The position numbers and the translations under genes were made by a program. From the NCBI GenBank assembly GCA_002403305.1, contig DHHM01000022.1, positions 184,641-248,640 on the forward strand: a stretch of 64,000 nt of DNA. Reading direction: 5' to 3'. How positions within the stretch are numbered: the stretch's first letter is position 1; every line of letters begins with the position of its first letter. Shown piece after piece: positions 61,082-64,000 of the stretch. The stretch is from Bacteroidales bacterium UBA4772 (GTDB lineage: Bacteria; Bacteroidota; Bacteroidia; Bacteroidales; VadinHA17). The notes beneath the pieces were generated by a model. The model did not search any database. It saw nothing but the letters and a program-made list of their open reading frames with translations, and had not been told where the DNA came from.

Positions 61082-61570
61082 TTATTTGACCTGTTCTTCT
61101 CTCAGCGTGATCTTGATTCCAAGGTCGTGTACACCCTTAAGGAGGGTGTCTCTCATTCCGTGAATGACCCTGAAGCTGTAGTCTCCAGCCTCTGGGAACC
61201 AGACATTTGACTTATAGGGGATGGTCAGATCGCGCAGATCCCCTGCCCCTCTGCCCAGCCACCTGCCCTGACCGTCGGCAACCATTACATGCAGCGTGTC
61301 TGTGACCGTGGTGCCGGAGGGGAAGGAGGTGATAACGAAGAGATAGATGTTGCGATAGGGATAGTCGGTGGATGTGCGCAGTGAGAAACGAATATCATAG
61401 GTGCTGGCCGTGTCAGTTACGGCACAGGCATAGTCGGCAGGTTCATACATGCTCCATATCTCTTCCTCCATCTTATGATTGTCAGAAAAGATTGTGCCGT
61501 GGGTGCAGGAGAGCGTCAGCAATGCCAGCAGTGCCGCGGTAAAAATCAGATTATCTCTTTTTCTTCTCAT
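61082..61570 (-). CDS. gldH: Gliding-motility lipoprotein GldH
   Basis: A 162-residue lipoprotein: signal LLALLTLSC with lipid Cys near residue 22, then the GldH-type beta-sandwich (YDIRFSLRTSTDYPYRNIYLF, then KSNVWFPEAGDYSFRVIHGMRDTLL, GVHDLGIKI). GldH is needed for gliding and T9SS-dependent behaviour in Flavobacterium, with no enzymatic role known. The ATG at 61568-61570 overlaps the ricT 3' end by 20 bases; the upstream frame lies inside ricT. It is a third T9SS/gliding locus in the window. Confidence 0.9.
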   Translation of the reverse strand: MRRKRDNLIFTAALLALLTLSCTHGTIFSDNHKMEEEIWSMYEPADYACAVTDTASTYDIRFSLRTSTDYPYRNIYLFVITSFPSGTTVTDTLHVMVADGQGRWLGRGAGDLRDLTIPYKSNVWFPEAGDYSFRVIHGMRDTLLKGVHDLGIKITLREEQVK

Positions 61571-62693
61571 TGCGCCTTGGATATGGTCTCTGTCTGCCCC
61601 TCCGCTCACGGCTGCCGCTCTTTGTTTCGAACCTCTCCAGACCGCTGTTCTGAAGGAGCAGATCACTGTTGCTGCCGGAATTCTTTTTCACGTTGTCATC
61701 CAGGAGAGTGTCGGGTTTGATCCCTTTCCTGTTGAGCAATATTATCTCCCGCACCCGTTCCACTGGCACAGGGGTGAGATTGACCGCTGTGCGGGGGTCA
61801 GTAGAGTACCAGTAGATGCCTGTGTGGACCTCCATCTTGATGAAGTGGGCAGTGCCTCCGGCAAGTTCCAGGGGTATCTCACGTGAGGGAAAGTTCTTTT
61901 GTGCATCAATGTAACAGTCGAGCTCATAGCTCAGACAGCACTTCAGTTTCCCGCACTGTCCGGCAAGCTTCTGTGGGTTGAGCGACAGGTCCTGGTATCG
62001 GGCGTGTGAAGTAGTCACCGACATGAAGTTGGTGATATGGCCCGAGCAGCATAGTGCCCTCCCGCAGGTGCCTATGCCGCCGATGCGGCCGGCCTCCTGG
62101 CGCGCTCCTATCTGCCTCATCTCGATGCGTACGCGGAACTCTTCGGCCAGCACTTTTATCAGCTGCCGGAAGTCGACCCTCTCCTCAGCCAGGTAATAAA
62201 AGATAGCCTTGGTCTTGTCTCCCTGGTACTCCACATCGCCTATCTTCATCGCCAGCCCCAGGTTCTCAGCTATCTTTCTTGACCTCAGCATGGTAGTGAC
62301 CTCCAGCTTTTTAGCCTCCTCCCACTTTTGGAGGTCGGCCGGCCTGGCCTTCCGGTATACCTTCTTCATCTCTTCGATGACAGGTCGTATCTTCAGTTTC
62401 TTAAGCTGCTCGGAGACAAGGAAGCCGGTCATGGAGACATGGCCTATGTCATGTCCGGGTGAGGCTTCAACGGCTACAATGTCGCCCGCCTCCAGCCTCA
62501 GGTCATTGACATTGCGGTAGAACCCCTTGCGGGTGTTCTTGAAACGAACCTCCACAACCACATTGTGGCGTGGGTCAAAAGGGAGGTTGGCAAGCCAGTT
62601 GTACTCATTGAGCTTGTTCTCCCCCATGTTGTATTTTATCTCCGGCACTGCAGGCTCGTCGCCCTCACGGTGATTTATATCTTCGCTGATCAT
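61551..62693 (-). CDS. ricT: PSP1-domain RicT-like protein
   Basis: A 380-residue protein of the PSP1/RicT family. Cysteines cluster in GTCGRALCCSGHI near residue 211 and QCGKLKCCLSYELDCY near 246, matching the Fe-S-ligating cysteines of the Bacillus RicA-RicF-RicT (YaaT) complex. The C-terminal 60 residues are basic and low-complexity. In Bacillus the complex aids mRNA processing; the role here is inferred. It has a good promoter and overlaps gldH. Confidence 0.87.
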   Translation of the reverse strand: MISEDINHREGDEPAVPEIKYNMGENKLNEYNWLANLPFDPRHNVVVEVRFKNTRKGFYRNVNDLRLEAGDIVAVEASPGHDIGHVSMTGFLVSEQLKKLKIRPVIEEMKKVYRKARPADLQKWEEAKKLEVTTMLRSRKIAENLGLAMKIGDVEYQGDKTKAIFYYLAEERVDFRQLIKVLAEEFRVRIEMRQIGARQEAGRIGGIGTCGRALCCSGHITNFMSVTTSHARYQDLSLNPQKLAGQCGKLKCCLSYELDCYIDAQKNFPSREIPLELAGGTAHFIKMEVHTGIYWYSTDPRTAVNLTPVPVERVREIILLNRKGIKPDTLLDDNVKKNSGSNSDLLLQNSGLERFETKSGSRERRGRQRPYPRRNEKKKR

Positions 62694-62753
62694 GTTATCA
62701 AGTTCTGACTTCCGGGTGTAGAAATAATATCATACCTCTCCGGAAGTTGATTG

Positions 62754-62783
62754 CAAAATTAGGAATAAATGGGCTAATTACAA
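62754..62783 (-). promoter_or_regulatory. Promoter of ricT-gldH-trmB
   Basis: The minus strand reads TTG (62781-62783), 19 bases, then TAATTTTG (62754-62761): an exact Bacteroidota -7 box with a -33 TTG at the right spacing. It lies in the 104-base gap after holB. Confidence 0.6.
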
Positions 62784-62797
62784 GGGAATTCAGGCTC

Positions 62798-63925
62798 TCA
62801 CCTGATAAGTCGCATTGTTCTGAGCGCCAGGTCAAGGAAAATCATTTTCGTGTTGCCGTTGCTCTCAACATGTGCATAGGCAAGATTGAACTCCTGGTTC
62901 AGGGCGATGATATTTGCTTCGCTGATGAAGGGGTGAAATTTTTCCGAGAACTCATCTTCGGCACGTGTAAGGTAAACCATCTTCTTCTCCTTCCCACCGA
63001 AGTTCATGACGAAGTTCTCCCGTATCATACGGAGGGCATAGGAGAGGAAGCTCTTTTGCCGCTCCCTCCCGAGGGCGGCCGTCTCCTCCGACCAGGAGAC
63101 CAGCTTGTGGATATCTCTCATATAAGCCGTGCGCATCAGGCCGGTAAACCGGTCGAGATGTACGGCGGTCTCGTCATCTTCGCGGATCAGCTCCATGGCT
63201 CTGACCATGTTGCCGTTGGCTATCCCTGCTATCTCCGATGCACGTACCGGGTCTATGCCGTGTGTGGCAGCGAGGTATGCGCTCATCTCTCCGGCAGGGA
63301 TGGCCGGTATCCTGATATGCTGGCAGCGTGAAGTGATAGTAGGCAGCAGCTTGTCATCCTCCTCGGATACCAGAATGAAGAGTGTCCTTGCCGGAGGCTC
63401 CTCTATCATCTTCAGAAGCTTGTTGGCCGTCTCGGGGTTCATCTTCTCGGGAAGCCAGATGATCATGATCTTGAAGTCCGACTCGAACGATTTAAGGCTC
63501 AGCTTTCTGATTATCTCCGCTGCCTCGGCAACAGGTATCAGGGCCTGCTCGTTGGCTACCTCCATCGCCTCTGTCCAGGTGCTGAGTGAGAACCAGGGCG
63601 ACTTGAGCACCATAGCACGCCACTGTGTGATGAAGGTGTCGCTCACCGGCTCGGTGCCCGATTTCTTCTTAATGACCGGAAAGACAAAGTGGAGGTCGGG
63701 ATGAATTAGCTTGTCATGCTTGACACAGGAAGGACATATGCCGCAGGCATCCTCCGTGGTGCGGTTCTCGCAGCTTATGTACCGGGCAAAGGCCATGGCG
63801 ATGGCAAACTTGCCGCTGCCTTCGGGTCCGTAGAAGAGCATGGCATGGCTTACGCGGTTCTCCGCTACGGAGCACCTCAGCCTGTCAATAACTGCCTTCT
63901 GTCCGGGTATCTTTGAAAAGTCCAT
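62798..63925 (-). CDS. holB: DNA polymerase III delta-prime subunit
   Basis: A 375-residue AAA+ clamp-loader subunit. The P-loop GPEGSGKFAIA is at residues 33-43, a four-cysteine zinc site (CENRTTEDACGICPSC) near 52-67, and the sensor-type LLKMIEEPPARTLFILVSEE and TITSRCQHIRIPAI near 165-200. Opening MDFSKIPGQKAVIDRL is typical of Bacteroidota HolB. It precedes ricT and gldH in the order usual for the phylum. Confidence 0.92.
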   Translation of the reverse strand: MDFSKIPGQKAVIDRLRCSVAENRVSHAMLFYGPEGSGKFAIAMAFARYISCENRTTEDACGICPSCVKHDKLIHPDLHFVFPVIKKKSGTEPVSDTFITQWRAMVLKSPWFSLSTWTEAMEVANEQALIPVAEAAEIIRKLSLKSFESDFKIMIIWLPEKMNPETANKLLKMIEEPPARTLFILVSEEDDKLLPTITSRCQHIRIPAIPAGEMSAYLAATHGIDPVRASEIAGIANGNMVRAMELIREDDETAVHLDRFTGLMRTAYMRDIHKLVSWSEETAALGRERQKSFLSYALRMIRENFVMNFGGKEKKMVYLTRAEDEFSEKFHPFISEANIIALNQEFNLAYAHVESNGNTKMIFLDLALRTMRLIR

Positions 63926-63947
63926 CTCTCCTGCTGCTGACGCAGGA

Positions 63948-63955
63948 CAAAAATA
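63948..63955 (-). promoter_or_regulatory. -7 box for holB
   Basis: The minus strand reads TATTTTTG, an exact TANNTTTG match, 22 bases upstream of the holB start. No -33 element is seen before the window edge. Confidence 0.42.
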
Positions 63956-64000
63956 GTAAAAAAGAGTGAATGTCGCCTGTCAGAGAGCTGCAACAGCAGC

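Overview
The window is from a member of the Bacteroidota (class Bacteroidia, probably a Bacteroidales/Marinilabiliales-type organism). The evidence is a complete type IX secretion/gliding core (sprF/porP-like, gldK, gldL, gldM, gldN), a second T9SS locus (porW/sprE next to porX), gldH, family-restricted proteins (DUF4296, DUF4270, DUF4954, DUF5723, HU-CCDC81/SPOR) and many promoter -7 boxes of the Bacteroidota type TANNTTTG instead of a TATAAT box. The region is chromosomal and housekeeping in character. I saw no insertion sequence, phage, CRISPR array, tRNA or rRNA. Coding density is high and no gap exceeds about 250 bases.

Layout. 1-5 kb (minus): radical SAM protein (cut by the window edge), amidohydrolase, DUF4296 lipoprotein, FtsX/LolE-like permease, membrane-tailed methyltransferase and rbfA, the last five forming one tight operon. 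5-14.5 kb: trpS, an acetyltransferase-like protein, a TonB-dependent receptor, a large membrane-anchored propeller protein and a DUF5723 outer-membrane protein. 14.5-16 kb: an Mla-type lipid transporter ATPase/permease pair. 16-17.3 kb: mannose-1-phosphate guanylyltransferase. 17.4-26.9 kb (minus): topA, a degenerate arginase-fold protein, a PorP/SprF protein and gldKLMN, all in one direction. 27-35.4 kb: PBP1A-type peptidoglycan synthase, radA, a flippase-like membrane protein, panD, panC, a one-domain starch-synthase-like protein and a DUF4270 lipoprotein. 35.4-39.2 kb: glmS and a DUF4954 beta-helix protein. 39.4-45.5 kb (minus): a nucleotide-sugar block with rfbB, galE and a wbpA/B/D/E-like set that should make UDP-2,3-diacetamido-2,3-dideoxy-glucuronate. 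45.6-53.8 kb: HU-CCDC81/SPOR protein, metG, a LytTR membrane regulator, an alpha/beta hydrolase, an LD-carboxypeptidase and an alanine-dehydrogenase-like protein. 53.9-58.6 kb (minus): tsaE, porX, porW. 58.8-63.9 kb (minus): mrp, an alkyltransferase-like protein, trmB, gldH, ricT and holB.

How it fits together: the dominant theme is the cell envelope. GldK/N, GldL/M, SprF, PorW and PorX belong to one secretion machine. The Wbp-type sugars, dTDP-sugar, GDP-mannose and GlcN-6-P genes supply surface polysaccharide of the kind to which T9SS cargo is anchored in relatives.

The most unusual non-coding signal is a family of 7-base tandem repeats with the general form GAYTNNN. They fill four of the seven convergent intergenic gaps plus the gap upstream of mrp, often next to short hairpins. 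Other oddities are three enzyme-fold proteins that have lost key active-site residues (arginase-like, alanine-dehydrogenase-like, starch-synthase-like), a Cys-to-Ala alkyltransferase-like protein, a duplicated trpS 3' end, and a degenerate 36-base repeat block upstream of the LD-carboxypeptidase gene.
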